Origin: Chaenocephalus aceratus
Lineage: Eukaryota > Chordata > Actinopteri > Perciformes > Channichthyidae
Direction of reading: 5' to 3'
Assembly (NCBI GenBank): GCA_023974075.1
Contig: JAMFTG010000160.1
Coordinates: forward strand, 144,001 to 208,000
Length of the DNA stretch: 64,000 bases
The position numbers and the translations under genes are program-made. This document shows positions 1-12,359 of this stretch, piece by piece. Position 1 is the first letter of the stretch; each line of letters opens with the position of its first letter. Below the pieces are notes generated by a model. It had not been told where the DNA came from and ran no database searches. It saw nothing but the letters and a program-made list of their open reading frames with translations.

Positions 1-345
1 CACTGGAGGGTGGGTGGTGCTGCTGTGAAGAAGGCCGACTATGGGTGCCGATGGGCGGACGATAGAGCACCGCAAAGTAGACCCCCTTTAAGTGTTGCCA
101 GGGGCACGAGAAAAATCCTCCATGGAGGTTGGGTGCTGCTGCTGTGAAGAAGGCCGACTATGGGTGCCGATGGGCGGACGATAGAGCACCGCAAAGTAGA
201 CCCCCTTTAAGTGTTGCAGGGGCACGAGAAAAATCCTCCATGGAGGTTGGGTGCTGCTGCTGTGAAGAAGGCCGACTATGGGTGCCGATGGGCGGACGAT
301 TAAGCACCGCAAAATACACCCCCCTTTAAGATTCCCAGGGGCACG
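1..345. repeat. Tandem repeat, ~118-bp unit, about three copies
   Basis: The segment reading gaagaaggccgactatgg recurs at 27, 146 and 264, a spacing of 119 and 118 bp. The copies differ by a few substitutions, and the third decays after about 330. The window edge cuts the array, so its true length is unknown. The open frames across it on both strands are by-products of the repetition. Confidence 0.9.
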
Positions 346-442
346 AGATTCTTGAGGGTGTGATCATCTTGGTTTAGTCCGTGGGGGAGTGCTTAAGTTC
401 GGGGGCCCGGGGACCCAAGGTGTGCGAGGTTCTGGAAGTACG

Positions 443-618
443 CATGTCAGGGAGAGATCCTGGAGCTCCTTAGTCCGTGTTTTGGGGGTCTTGGAGCGGC
501 CACAGAGAGGTGCTTTTCCCCGGGGTATTTCATGGAAGTCTGAAATAACCTGTTTGCTCATGTCAGGGAGAGATGCTGGGGCTGCTGCGTCCGTGTTTTG
601 GGGGTCTTGGAGCGGCCC
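443..618. repeat. Direct duplication with 116-bp period
   Basis: A block of about 60 bp beginning catgtcagggagagat and ending ttggagcggcc occurs at 443-502 and again at 559-618 with few mismatches. The period is close to that of the array at 1-345, but the sequence is different. It leads directly into the satellite that follows. Confidence 0.75.
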
Positions 619-661
619 CGAAGAGGTGGCTTTGTACATTTCATGCATTTCTAATGGGGTC

Positions 662-2397
662 GTCGAATGTGATTGAAATGGACAGATTCCTGTACATTTC
701 AATCACTTTTAATGGGAGTCGTGAGGTGTGGATGAAATGCCCATATCTCCCTTAAATTCACAGCAAACTTACCCAGCTTTCACACACTAATTGCTGGGTA
801 ATGAAGCCATGTGTACCCAGTATTTAAAGTAATCTTACCCAGCTTTCAGACACTAATTCCTGGGTAAGAAATGTGAATGAAATGGACAGATTCCTGTACA
901 TTTCAATCACTTTTAATGGGAGTCATCAGGTGTGGATGAAAGGGCCATATCTCCCTTAAATTCACAGCAAACTTACCCATCTTTCACACACTAATTGCTG
1001 GGTAATACAGCCATGTGTACCCTGTGTTTAAAGTAATCTTACCCAGCTTTCAGACACTAATTCCTGGGGAAGAAAGTCACCCTGCATGCGTCGTCAAATG
1101 TGATTGAAATGGACAGATTCCTGTACATTTCAATCACTTTTAATGGGAGTCGTGAGGTGTGGATGAAATGCCCATATCTCCCTTAAATTCACAGCAAACT
1201 TACCCAGCTTTCACACACTAATTGCTGGGTAATGAAGCCATGTGTACCCAGTATTTAAAGTAATCTTACCCAGCTTTCAGACACTAATTCCTGGGTAAGA
1301 AATGTGAATGAAATGGACAGATTCCTGTACATTTCAATCACTTTTAATGGGAGTCATCAGGTGTGGATGAAATGGCCATATCTTCCTTAAATTCACATCA
1401 AACTTACCCAGCTTTCACACACTAATTCATGGGTAATGAAGCCATGTGTACCCAGTATTTAAAGTAATCTTACCCAGCTTTCAGACACTAATTCCTGGGG
1501 AAGAAATTCACCCTGCATGCGTCGTCAAATGTGATTGAAATGGACAGAGTCCTGTACATTTCAATCACTTTTAATGGGAGTCATCAGGTGTGGATGAAAT
1601 GGCCATATCTTCCTTAAATTCACATCAAACTTACCCAGCTTTCACACACTAATTCATGGGTAATGAAGCCATGTGTACCCAGTATTTAAAGTAATCTTAC
1701 CCAGCTTTCAGACACTAATTCCTGGGTAAGAAATGTGAATGAAATGGACAGATTCCTGTACATTTCAATCACTTTTAATGGGAGTCATCAGGTGTGGATG
1801 AAATGGCCATATCTTCCTTAAATTCACATCAAACTTACCCAGCTTCCACACACTAATTCATGGGTAATGAAGCCATGTGTACCCAGTATTTAAAGTAATC
1901 TTACCCAGCTTTCAGACACTAATTCCTGGGGAAGAAAGTCACCCTGGACGGGTCATCAAATGTGGATGAAATGTACAGATTCCTGTACATTTCAATCACT
2001 TTTAATGGGAGTCGTGAGGTGTGGATGAAATGGCCATATCTTCCTTAAATTCACATCAAACTTACCCAGCTTTCACACACTAATTCATGGGTAATACAGC
2101 CATGTGCACCATGCATTTAAAGTAATCTTACCGGGCTTTCAGACACTAAATCCGGGGTAATAAAGCCGTGTACATCTCCCTGTTTGAAAGGGCCATATCT
2201 CCCTTAAATTCACAGCAAACTTACCCATCTTTCACACACTAATTGCTGGGTAATACAGCCATGTGTACCCTGTGTTTAAAGTAATCTTACCCAGCTTTCA
2301 GACACTAATTCCTGGGGAAGAAAGTCACCCTGCATGCGTCGTCAAATGTGATTTCAATCACTTTTAATGGGAGTCGTGAGGTGTGGATGAAATGGCC
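662..2397. repeat. Satellite array with 431-bp higher-order unit (204 + 227 bp)
   Basis: The landmark gacagattcctgtacattt (variants included) falls at 681, 885, 1112, 1316, 1543, 1747 and 1974. The spacings alternate strictly 204, 227, 204, 227, 204, 227, so two monomer types form a 431-bp dimer. The longer monomer carries an extra block with ccctgcatgcgtcgtcaaatg or a variant. Each monomer holds two short inverted repeats of the form TTACCCAG...CTGGGTAA (first at 769-801, second at about 835). The last 250 bp is degenerate and out of phase. Confidence 0.9.
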
Positions 2398-2854
2398 AGT
2401 TTAATCCGATTTTGAGCACTCTTTTCCCCGCATAAACTAGTCACCGTTAAACACTTATTTTGTTGATGTCTATATAACCGACTTCCCGCTATGCATTGCG
2501 GTCGGTTATATGGACCCTGGCACTAGGCAGACCGCGGCCGGTAGTAAATGTCCAACCATTGTACCCTCTGGTCCCTAGGGTATGTTATGGTCTTATTTTA
2601 ACAATGTGGTCACATGACTCCTTCTGATGTCACTGCAGATCTGCTGTAAGCTAGCTAGCTAACGTAGCTAACCTAGTAATTTCATATATTCTGACAGAGA
2701 CTTAAAGTTATGAGATGACTAACTCTGAGACAGAAGCCTCATCCCAATACCCCTCCTCGACTCCTCTCTTCCCCTCCTCCGGGACTTGACCCGGAAATCG
2801 ATCAAGACACGCCATGTTGAAGGATGTCCCAATCATAGATATATATGTCACTAT
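2398..2854. other. No gene seen; unclassified sequence
   Basis: This stretch follows the satellite. It contains a short inverted repeat around tataaccgac / gtcggttata at about 2475-2510 and short repeats of gctagcta. No coding frame or recognised element is apparent. Confidence 0.5.
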
Positions 2855-3130
2855 CATAGACTGTATATATAAATGGACGCAGTGTCCGTGACGTCACCCA
2901 TAGGATTCTGCAGAGTTGCCGTGAAGCCCTTAGTGGGCGGAGTCGGCCACTAACGGCTCGACTGTGACGTCAGAGTCTAAATAAGGGCAAAGAGGCGGAG
3001 CCGAGGCGGGACCTGCTGCCTCCGAACTGGAAGTAAACAGAGCTAGCTCAGGCTAAGAAGCTAAGCTAACATGAAATACATGCATACCAAGTTACTGCTA
3101 ACAGTGTAGTTCCAACCCAGTCTCACGGCA
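2855..3130. repeat. Dispersed teleost repeat (unclassified)
   Basis: The block starting gactgtatatataaatgg and continuing through cgtgacgtcacccatagg to a region rich in agctagctcaggctaag has the look of a widespread fish interspersed repeat. I recognise the pattern but cannot assign a superfamily, and I see no second copy in this window. Confidence 0.4.
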
Positions 3131-3225
3131 TTTCGTGTTCACCAACACGATTTTTAATCTATTGATTCGTGTTCACCAACACGATTTGCCCCTTTTCTTT
3201 TCGTGTTGCACAGCACGATTTTAAA
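3131..3225. repeat. Three short hairpins with TCGTGTT / AACACGA-type arms
   Basis: Two copies of ttcgtgttcaccaacacga and one variant ttcgtgttgcacagcacga lie in a row. Each folds on itself with arms of about seven bases. They sit just outside the left arm of the large inverted repeat. Confidence 0.65.
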
Positions 3226-3344
3226 AGCAATGTATTTCTACTGCCTGCAGCACGTCTTTTTCTCCGGTCGGGTCGAGGGAAACCGGAAGCTGTGTGGTTC
3301 ATAAAAAACATGTTCTTACTCAATATCAAGCCACAGTTATTGCT

Positions 3345-3660
3345 TTTATTTGAAATCGTATAATTTCGGACTTTTGTTGCCGTCTGTGAGGAAAATAAAT
3401 GGGGCTCAGAGCCTCAGGATACTGATATCTGTATTTTTTAAATCTTTTTTTCCTTCTAATTTGTTATTCTTTTCAAAATAACACACTGTTATTTACTCAC
3501 CAATAACACTCAATTATCCTTGCTTTTATTTATTGGTTTAATTCCATAATCTCGGGCTTTTTTGGCGTCCGTCGGGAACTGAATTTCAAAATAAAAATAA
3601 CCGGAAACAGACGTAGGTATTTCGAGCGATTACCCAAGATCCTCAGCTATGGTTTTAAGA
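3345..3660 (+). repeat. Left arm of a large inverted repeat
   Basis: From the block around gaaatcgtataatttcgg to gacgtaggtatttcgagc this arm matches the reverse complement of about 6270-6665, with small indels. Shared landmarks include ggaaaataaatggggc, ttattgg and ccggaaacagacgtagg. The right arm keeps about 50 bp more internal sequence. Whether these are ends of one element or two opposed copies is not settled. Confidence 0.8.
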
Positions 3661-4517
3661 TCGCTTATTGGATGTTTTAGCCGCAATGCATGCTGGGATT
3701 TGGTGTTTATATGATATGAAATCCGGAAAACATTTTAAAAGAATAAAATAATACTTAATTCCGAGTGTTTCTTGCTTTTCTCTTTGAAAGTCATCACATA
3801 ACGGCATTGTAATACACGGTTCGGCTGCATTGTATATTACAAATCTGCCGTAGTTCTTTATTTATAGAGCCCTGATGAGAAGACCTTTGGAAAAACGGAA
3901 GAAATGGCGCCGAAACTGAATACTTGACGTGGATCATAAATATATTCAACAATTAAACAACATCTTCAATTTCTCTTCACACAATACGTCTCCTTGCAGT
4001 ATCAACACTAATTCGGCTGACTTTTACATTTGATCTAATTCACAGACGGTGCACAGCTGATATAAAAGGACTGTAGTTTTTAAAGATATAACTGATTTTC
4101 TTTGAATGTAAGAATGTAAATACTGAGTCTGAAATAGTATAGCAATATGCTGTAAAATTATGTGAAAGCATGAATAAAACGTGTCCTACACTAATAATAC
4201 AAAGTTATTATGGCTGTGTGTACCTTGTGTGCACCGCCTAGTGGTTAAAGCACGTTATTGAATTATTATTATTATTATTATTATTATAATGTACTCTTAA
4301 TATTGTTTTCATCAAATATTATTTGAATATTTGAATACAAATATGAAGAGTACATACTTTCATAGGGGGAATGTAGAAGGTCTGTGATAGAAATATAGAA
4401 TATAAAAAATCAAGAAGATACTATAAGTGATCTCTACAATAAAACAGTTTAGTGCAGGATGTACAAAGATATTAATAGGAGGAGGTGCAAAACAGAAAAA
4501 CGAATTAACCTTTATTT
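3661..4517. other. AT-rich sequence, no gene seen
   Basis: The stretch lies between the left inverted arm and the hAT element. It contains an (ATT)n tract of about 26 bp at 4262-4287 and otherwise no coding or structural signal that I can support. Confidence 0.5.
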
Positions 4518-5229
4518 TAGGGCCTGGACTTTAACGCGTTAATTAAGATTAATTAATTACACAAAAATGAACGCGTTAAAAAATGTTACGCATTTTAATC
4601 GCACTTTAAACGCACTTATTTTTGCACAGCGGAACGTTTCTCACTGGATGAGTTTCAGGCGTACCGATTATACTGGAGCACCAACTAACATTCATGACTT
4701 CAGCATGGGACTTCAAACAACAACAAACCACGGTGAACAATAGTCAAACATGAACGAACAAGCTGATGAGACCGCTTTGGTCGGCCCCGTGGATGGGACA
4801 TTTTGTTTTAAAAAACGGACGGATGGAAGCGTCGATAAGAGGACGGTTGTGTGCAAATTATGCAAAAAAGAATTTGCATATCACCACAGCACATCACGCC
4901 TAAAGTATCACCTAAATGCAAAGCATGTAGCAGCTAGCGTGGACGTTAGCCCGACTCCGAGTGCAAGGAACCACACCCTGACCCAACCCACACTCAACCA
5001 GATGACTGGTTTCAGGGCCAGGATAAGTAAGTCCACATCTGAGAAAATAACCAACTCACTGGATTGCACTCGACGATAGACCACTTGGAGTAAAATCCAT
5101 GTGAAAATTGCTTCTCACTGTTCTCAGGTCAAATATGTATATTTGATTAAAAATGCGATTAATTTCGATTAACTAATTACAAAGCCTCTAATTAATTAAA
5201 TACATTTTTTTAATCGAGTCCCGGCTCTA
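4518..5229 (+). mobile_element. Internally deleted hAT element with BED finger remnant
   Basis: The ends are imperfect inverted repeats: TAGGGCCTGGACTT on the left, and TAGAGCCGGGACTC as the reverse complement of the right end (11 of 14 identical). The flanking 8 bp are CTTTATTT at 4510-4517 and CTTTACTT at 5230-5237, a one-mismatch target duplication of the length typical of hAT elements. Subterminal DNA is rich in ttaatta. Inside is a 109-codon frame with a BED zinc finger. The catalytic and dimerisation parts of a transposase are absent, so the copy is non-autonomous. Confidence 0.82.
4750..5079 (+). pseudogene. hAT transposase N-terminal fragment (BED zinc finger)
   Basis: The 109-residue frame opens about 230 bp inside the hAT element. 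A BED-type zinc finger is visible: Cys35 and Cys38 (CKLC), then His54 and His59 (HLNAKH), with the aromatic and basic residues usual for the fold. In BED-type hAT transposases this domain binds the element's own ends and is followed by a DDE/RNase H-like core with an alpha-helical insertion. Here the frame stops about 50 residues after the finger, so only DNA binding could remain. Expression is unknown. A truncated protein could in principle compete for element ends, but decay is the simpler reading. Confidence 0.75.
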
Positions 5230-5237
5230 CTTTACTT

Positions 5238-6265
5238 AAACATTAAATAACAGATTAAGGTCTTCTTTTAAATAAGAAAAAAACATTGGGGGTATCTATC
5301 TACAGATAAATATTATGCCTGACAAAGTACTTAACGTCTAATATATTGCTTTCCTGCAATGTTAACTATGTTGAAGCACTTATTTTAACTGATATTATAC
5401 ATATGAATTATATTCTTATGTATGTAGATAGAATAAGAAATGTGCAGAATATGACAGTTTAATGGTGGGGGTACACACATATTGATAGATGTCTTGCACT
5501 GTTGAGGAACCTGTGACCCAAGTTTTTCATTCATTGCATACACCGTAGTTGTGTATATGATATGTCAATAAACCTTTGAAAATCTTGAAAGGGATGTGCA
5601 AAATAGCCATAATATACAGTCTTTAATTAACTATTAGTAGAGAATAACGAGTAATGAATATACTATATTACTCGTTTCCATTCATGTCAATTGCAGATAC
5701 ATGTTTAGTGTTCTCAAGCACCAACTATCAAATATCTCTCCTGATTGTTGGCACTTGACAATCACCTTACCTGAATTTTACTCAGGTGTAACTAAAGTCT
5801 GATTTAAGGGTTGTTTATATTTCACATCATTAATCAGAATCTGCAAAGTAACTCAAATAAATGCAGTGGAGTAAAAATACCAGGTTAACCTCTGAATTGT
5901 CGTGGAGTAGAATTACAAAGTAACAATGAGCTGTCATGTGGGTATATATTAATGCTGCGCATTATGGACACAAGCAATTTTCACCCATTTATTAATTATA
6001 TGTTTTACATTTGATAACACCAATGTGTTTAATACTGGCAACTTCTAATTGTGGGAAAAACGAAAACGTTCAGTAGAGACGTCCCATAGAACATTTTGCG
6101 AAACACAATAGTGTAGTGTGTAGTTCTGGGGGGGTGTTCGATTCCAGTTTTGGATAGTCTGGCGTGGTTTCGTTCCATTTCAAACAGCTGTTTGACGCTC
6201 TGCGTAACCTTGGCGCACTGCCACTCCAACATCCAATCCCAGACCTTGAAGAGTAATCATGGGGA
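5238..6265. other. AT-rich sequence, no gene seen; possible retroposon tail
   Basis: The stretch is AT-rich with no credible frame. At about 5560-5590 gtcaataaacctttgaaaat resembles the 3' tail of a non-LTR retroposon. The short minus-strand frames between 6029 and 6448 show no domain and are not called. Confidence 0.45.
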
Positions 6266-6269
6266 CTGT

Positions 6270-6665
6270 AGTCCTAAACGATAGCTGGGGATTATGGGTA
6301 GTGTAGTGTCTTCGGCCATCCTAAACTCAGAAATGTTGACAATCGCAATGATGCTCGAAATGTCCCTTATCGGCCTACGTCTGTTTCCGGTTATTTTTAT
6401 TTTGAAATTCAGTTCCTGACGGATGCCAAAAAAGCCCGAGATTACCAATAAATAAAAGCAAGGATAATTGTCTGTTATTGGTGAGTAAATAACAGTGTGT
6501 TATTTTGAAAAGAATAACGAATTAGAAGGAAAAAAATATTTAAAAATACAGATTTCCGTATTCTGAGGCTCTGAGCCCCATTTATTGTCTGAGCCCCATT
6601 TATTTTCCTCACAGACGGCAACAAAAGTCCGAAATTAAACGATTTAAAATAAATTAAATTTAATT
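6270..6665 (-). repeat. Right arm of a large inverted repeat
   Basis: This is the reverse complement of 3345-3660, with an extra internal block and a duplicated cccatttatt segment near 6580-6605. The two arms enclose about 2.6 kb that includes the hAT element at 4518-5229. Confidence 0.8.
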
Positions 6666-6728
6666 TAATTGTCTGGTATTTGTAACAATATTCCCTAAAA
6701 GGCACAATCATCACGAACACAGCTAAAG

Positions 6729-7172
6729 CAGATCTCCCCGTCCCAGGATCTGGAGGGTGGTGTGTGTGTGTGCGTGTGCGTGTGCGTGTGTGCGTGCGTG
6801 CGTGCGTGTATCGATGTATCTACGTGTGTGTGCGTGTGTGGAGCTTGTCCCAATGGAATCTGTAAAAGACCTTAAATGATAGGGGGATCTAAAATGGCCA
6901 ATTTAAAAGTGAATCCAGTTCTATTAGTAAAAGCTGTACATGGTAGTGTCAGTGCAGTTAAAACACAAGTGCAATGATACAAATATAAATAATTAAAACA
7001 TTCTCCCCAGTAATATGAATTTAAAAAGTAAAGGGAGTGTTAAAATTAACTAATAATAATAAAATAAAGGAAGGCACACCGGGTTAGTAAAATCGTATAT
7101 AATGAACTGGATGTCACTGAAAAACAGAAACCATTAAAATCGAGGTCGGTAAGTTTAAAAGACTCCAAAGGG
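6729..7172 (-). mobile_element. Penelope-like element 3' region, inverted copy
   Basis: From gatctccccgtcccaggatc through a short (TG)n tract to gtttaaaagactccaaag, this block is the reverse complement of about 8871-9562 and matches the same-strand block at 24400-24880. It ends exactly where telomere-like gggta begins. Together with 8871-9562 it makes an inverted repeat around the RT/endonuclease segment. Penelope-like elements are known for direct or inverted flanking copies of themselves. Confidence 0.85.
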
Positions 7173-7310
7173 TAATGTTGTGAATTGAGTGGCCCATGGT
7201 GGTGGTGGGGTTATGGTATGGGCAGGCGTATGTTATGGACGACGAACACAGGCCACTCGATTCACAATATTACCCTAACCCTAACCCTACCCCTAACCCT
7301 AACCCTAACC
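7172..7310 (+). mobile_element. Tc1-like foldback element, central part
   Basis: The block runs from AATGTTGTGAATTGAGTGG through a short transposase remnant to the inverted arm ccactcgattcacaatatt, then into a CCCTAA-rich tract. It is the same centre as in the copies at 22765-23487 and 26072-26562. One frame across it reads GGGGVMVWAGVCYGRRTQ, a stretch typical of Tc1-type DDE transposases. The outer left arm is missing and replaced by the inverted Penelope-like fragment. Confidence 0.8.
7271..7310 (+). repeat. Telomere-like CCCTAA tract at the 5' side of the Penelope-like copy
   Basis: About 40 bp of CCCTAA repeats with one CCCCTA variant end immediately before the first Penelope-like codons. 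The C-rich strand is the element's sense strand. Confidence 0.9.
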
Positions 7311-8394
7311 AAACTCCCCCTCAAACCCCTTCTGTACTTCCGGTACCTGGATGACATCTTTGGCCTCTGGCACCACACAGAACAGGACTTCCTCACCTTC
7401 TCAGACATCCTCAACACACATCACCCTAAAATAAAACTCAAACACCAGTTACATACACACACTGTGGAGTTCCTCGACACTGGGGTGTTTTTCCGCAGCT
7501 CCAGCGACCACAGCAAGACACTTGCCACCAGGGTTTTTTTTAAGGATACAGATCGCCACGCACTCCTCCACAAAACCAGCTATCACCCTGGGCACACGTA
7601 CAGAGGCCTGATTAAGTCCCAGCTGATCCGCTTCCACAGGATATGCACCCTCGCGGAGGATGTGGAGGAGGCTACCAGAATCCTCTTTAGTGCGCTGAGA
7701 CCCAGGGGCTATTCGAGGCGCTTCCTTAGAAGCATTAAGGCGGAGGTCAGCCGCACCTTCATAGAGAAATACAGAGACATCTCCGCCCGGCCGTCAGGCC
7801 CTGCCCTGGTCCCCCTCATCACAACCTACTCGGGGAGCCTGACCAGCCTGTTAGGCAAACTAAAGGCCAATTTTGAGGGGACCAGGGGCGGCTGTGACGC
7901 GCTGCGGCCGTGCCGGCTGATCTCCGCCTACCGACGTAATAAAAATCTCCAGGACCTCCTGGTCCACACAAAATTAAACAAAGGCATCAAAACTAGGGAG
8001 GCGCCTCGGGTCTCTGAGGTTGGTTTCGTTCGCCTCCCCCACGTTTTCAATCCCTTCTCTCGAGAGGGGAGCAATGTACGGCAGGCCTTGACACCTAACA
8101 CAAAAAAACGCTATTTATGCAATTAGGTGCAAGGCCTGCCAGAAACTCTATGTGGGGGAAACGCGCAACGAGATCAGCCTCAGAATTAAACAACATCAAT
8201 ATCGAATTAGAGACGGGGACGGCACGAGCGTTTTATACAACCATTTTAAACTCCATGGCCTCCAGAGTGTGCAGTCAATGGGCCTGGAGAGCAGCAGCGG
8301 CTGGAGCACGGGCCAGAGGCGAGCGGCGGAGCGGAGGTGAATCCATCGCCTGGGCACCATTGACCCGGGCGGACTAAATGAAAAATATAATTGA
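7311..8394 (+). pseudogene. Penelope-like element: end of reverse transcriptase plus GIY-YIG endonuclease
   Basis: The frame enters the RT just before the catalytic YLDD box at 7344-7355. It continues through the RT C-terminal part and the linker (landmarks HTVEFLDTGVFF and YRRNKNLQDLL) to about 8100. An A7 run at about 8102-8108 marks a one-base frameshift. The GIY-YIG domain then follows at 8110-8394: YAI at 8116, YVGET at 8149, and a final LNE motif. A TGA at 8338 stands where Trp is expected. RT fused to a C-terminal GIY-YIG nuclease is the hallmark of endonuclease-bearing Penelope-like elements, where the nuclease nicks target DNA for priming. The upstream RT fingers and palm are missing, so the copy is dead. 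Confidence 0.88.
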
Positions 8395-9778
<1,384 letters not shown>

Positions 9779-10143
9779 AACCTAACCCTAACCCTACCCT
9801 ACCCCTCACACCAGATACTGACTGGTTTTTTGGGCCCCCCCAGACCCCCCCAATAAAGCAAAACTGCACATTTCAGAGTGGCCTTTTATTGTGGCCAGCC
9901 TAAGGCACACCTGTGCAATAATCATGCTGTCTAATCAGCATCTTGATATGCCACACCTGTGAGGTGGGATGGATTATCTCGGGAAAGGAGAAGTGCTCAC
10001 TATCACACATTTTTTCAGATTTGTGAACAATATTTGAGAGAAATGGTTATTTTGTGTATACAGAAAATGTTTTAGATCTTTGAGTTCATCTCATGGAAAA
10101 TGGGAGCAAAAATAAAAGTGTTGCGTTTATATTTTGTTCAGTG
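9779..10143 (+). mobile_element. Tc1-like foldback element, right arm
   Basis: It begins with about 29 bp of telomere-like repeats (ccctaaccctaaccctaccc). It continues through cacaccagatactgactgg and ends at ttgttcagtg, next to TA. The terminal sequence is the inverted repeat of a common Tc1-like family in fish. It is the partner of the central part at 7172-7310, with the Penelope-like element lying between the two. Confidence 0.85.
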
Positions 10144-10145
10144 TA

Positions 10146-10440
10146 TATCGATAATAATATTTATTGCATCCATGGGTAGAAACATGTTTTTTTCTGCTGT
10201 AAAGTTGGGCATTTCAACATGGGGGTCTATGGAAATTGTTCCTTTCTGCAGCCATTCCCTAGCAGCCCATGTATTGAACTGCAGTGTGTGGCACTTCCGT
10301 ATTGGCTTCCCGGCTGTTCCCCAAAGTTTGCCGCTTGGTCAATACCCGATCTGCAGCTCTGCCCGATCTGCAGTGCGCATGTGCGAGATGGTCCGCCATA
10401 TTGGAAATTATGCAAGTGAGGGACGCAAGGAATCCATTAA
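10146..10440. repeat. Probable dispersed fish repeat (unclassified)
   Basis: The block with catttcaacatgggggtcta and cttccgtattggcttcccgg resembles an interspersed repeat seen across fish genomes. No coding potential is credible, and I cannot name the family. Confidence 0.35.
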
Positions 10441-10447
10441 ACCGAAG

Positions 10448-10545
10448 TGAGAAGGGCCCCTGGTCTCCCAGCTGTGTGCATCACTCTTTAGTGTCCCCTG
10501 GTCTCCCAGCTGTGTGTGTCACTCTTTACTGTGCCCTGGGCCCCG
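10448..10545 (+). repeat. 38-bp minisatellite, small outlying block
   Basis: About two and a half units of the 38-bp repeat found at 11328-12345 occur here, starting ccctggtctcccagctgtgt. The DNA preceding both blocks is alike (gtgagaaggg / tgagacaggg), suggesting duplication of the edge. Confidence 0.85.
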
Positions 10546-11327
10546 TCTCCGGTTGGTTAAATTAAATCCTTGCTTCCATCACTTGCGTATTTTCCCTGCG
10601 TCTAGTCCCTCCCTCCAGGGAAGCATGGAGAGACGCAAGGAAACCACAAGAAGCAGGGAAATGAGTTTTAAGAGCAATGGGCCGTCCTTTCCTCCGGAGC
10701 GTCATGTGAAGCGACGTCCATTTGTGATGACGCTGCACAGCTGATCGTCTGACAGCAGCTCTGTCCACAAACACCCCCGCCTCTGTTAGTACACATTACA
10801 AACATTTGTATCATCTGTTGTAGACCCAAATAAATAAAATAAAAATAAGAACTAATTCTCAAAAAAGATAAACGCCATTCTTAAAACGAACAATAGTTTG
10901 ATTAATATTAATTAGAGTGCACAATAGAAATACAAATTATTGAGAGAAGAAAAAGAGATATGTTATCTATCAAAACCCAGTTAGATTAACATTCATTGAA
11001 ACAAAACACGGTATAAACTGAGGAGTGACTCCCGTGAGGTTCATGTGTTTTCTTCACTCCGCTGGGAAACTGCTCTCATGTCAAGAAGCATGCGATCAGT
11101 TCATGCACTGCCTCGTCCAATCAGTGAGCAATACACAGTTAGGGGGCGGGGCGAGAATCTGAGGATTTCATCGGAGGATGGGTCGTGGTTCCTCCATTAT
11201 CGTTCCTCGATCCTCCGTCAGAAATAAGAGCCATGGGACGCTACTCAAGATGGCGCAGACAAATCAACTTCCGGTGAGACCGAGGACCGAGGAGCGAGGA
11301 AATGAAAATAGTCGACCTGAGACAGGG
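10546..11327. other. No gene seen between two minisatellite blocks
   Basis: The sequence has scattered short frames without domains. The end part (cctcggatcctccgtcag-like, then gatggcgcagacaaatcaac) resembles edges of fish transposable elements but cannot be assigned. Confidence 0.4.
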
Positions 11328-12345
11328 CCCTGGTCTCCCAGCTGTGTGCGTCAATCTTTACTGTCCCCTGGTCTCCCAGCTGTGTGCATCACTCTTTAGT
11401 GTCCCCTGGTCTCCAGCTGTGTGCGTCACTCTTTAGTGTCCCCTGGTCTCCAGCTGTGTGCGTCACTATTTAGTGTCCGCTGGTCCAGCTGTGTGTGTCA
11501 CTCTTTAGTGTCCCCTGGTCTCCAGCTGTGTGCGTCACTCTTTACTGTCCCCTGGTCTCCCAGCTGTGTGAGTCACTCTTTAGTGTCCCCTGGTCTCCTA
11601 GCTGTGTGCGTCACTCTTTAGTGTCCCCTGGTCTCCAGCTGTGTGTGTCACTCTTTAGTGTCCCCTGGTCCAGCTGTGTGCGTCACTCTTTAGTGTCCCC
11701 TGTTCTCCAGCTGTGTGTGTCACTCTTTAGTGTCCCCTGGTCTCCAGCTGTGTGTGTCACTATTTAGTGTCCCCTGGTCCAGCTGTGTGCGTCACTCTTT
11801 ATTGTCCCCTGGTCCAGCTGTGTGCGTCACTCTTTAGTGTCCGCTGGTCCAGCTGTGTGCGTCACTCTTTAGTGTCCCCTGGTCTCCAGCTGTGTGCGTC
11901 ACTCTTTAGTGTCCGCTGGTCCAGCTGTGTGCGTCACTCTTTAGTGTCCCCTGGTCTCCAGCTGTGTGCGTCACTCTTTACTGTCCCCTGGTCTCCCAGC
12001 TGTGTGCGTCACTCTTTAGTGTCCCCTGGTCTCCAGCTGTGTCCGTCACTCTTTACTGTCCCCTGGTCTCCCAGCTGCGTGCGTCACTCTTTAGTGTCCC
12101 CTGGTCTCCTAGCTGTGTGCGTCACTCTTTAGTGTCCCCTGGTCTCCAGCTGTGTGCGTCACTCTTTAGTGTTCCCTGGTCTACCAGGTGTGTGCATCAC
12201 TCTATAGTGTCCCCTGGTCTCCCAGCTGTGTGTGTCACTCTTTAGTGTCCCCTGGTCTCCCAGCTGTGTGCGTCACTCTTTAGTGTCCCCTGGTCTCCCA
12301 GCTGTGTGCGTCACTCTTTAGTGTCCCCTGGTCTCCGTTGTGTTT
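11328..12345 (+). repeat. 38-bp minisatellite array, about 27-28 units
   Basis: The unit begins tgtcccctggtctcccagct and ends gcgtcactctttag. Full units are 38 bp; frequent shorter versions (37 and about 35 bp) lack one C or the 'ctc' of ggtctcc. The short and long units are mixed along the array. The same unit recurs on the opposite strand at 33837-34305. Confidence 0.95.
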
Positions 12346-12359
12346 TGAGCTTCTTCAGT

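Noticed and set aside
7185..7310. N-terminus of the Penelope-like protein (MSGPWWWWGYG...)
   Set aside because: This part of the open frame is translated Tc1 foldback and CCCTAA repeat, not RT sequence. The element's own coding sequence starts at about 7311.
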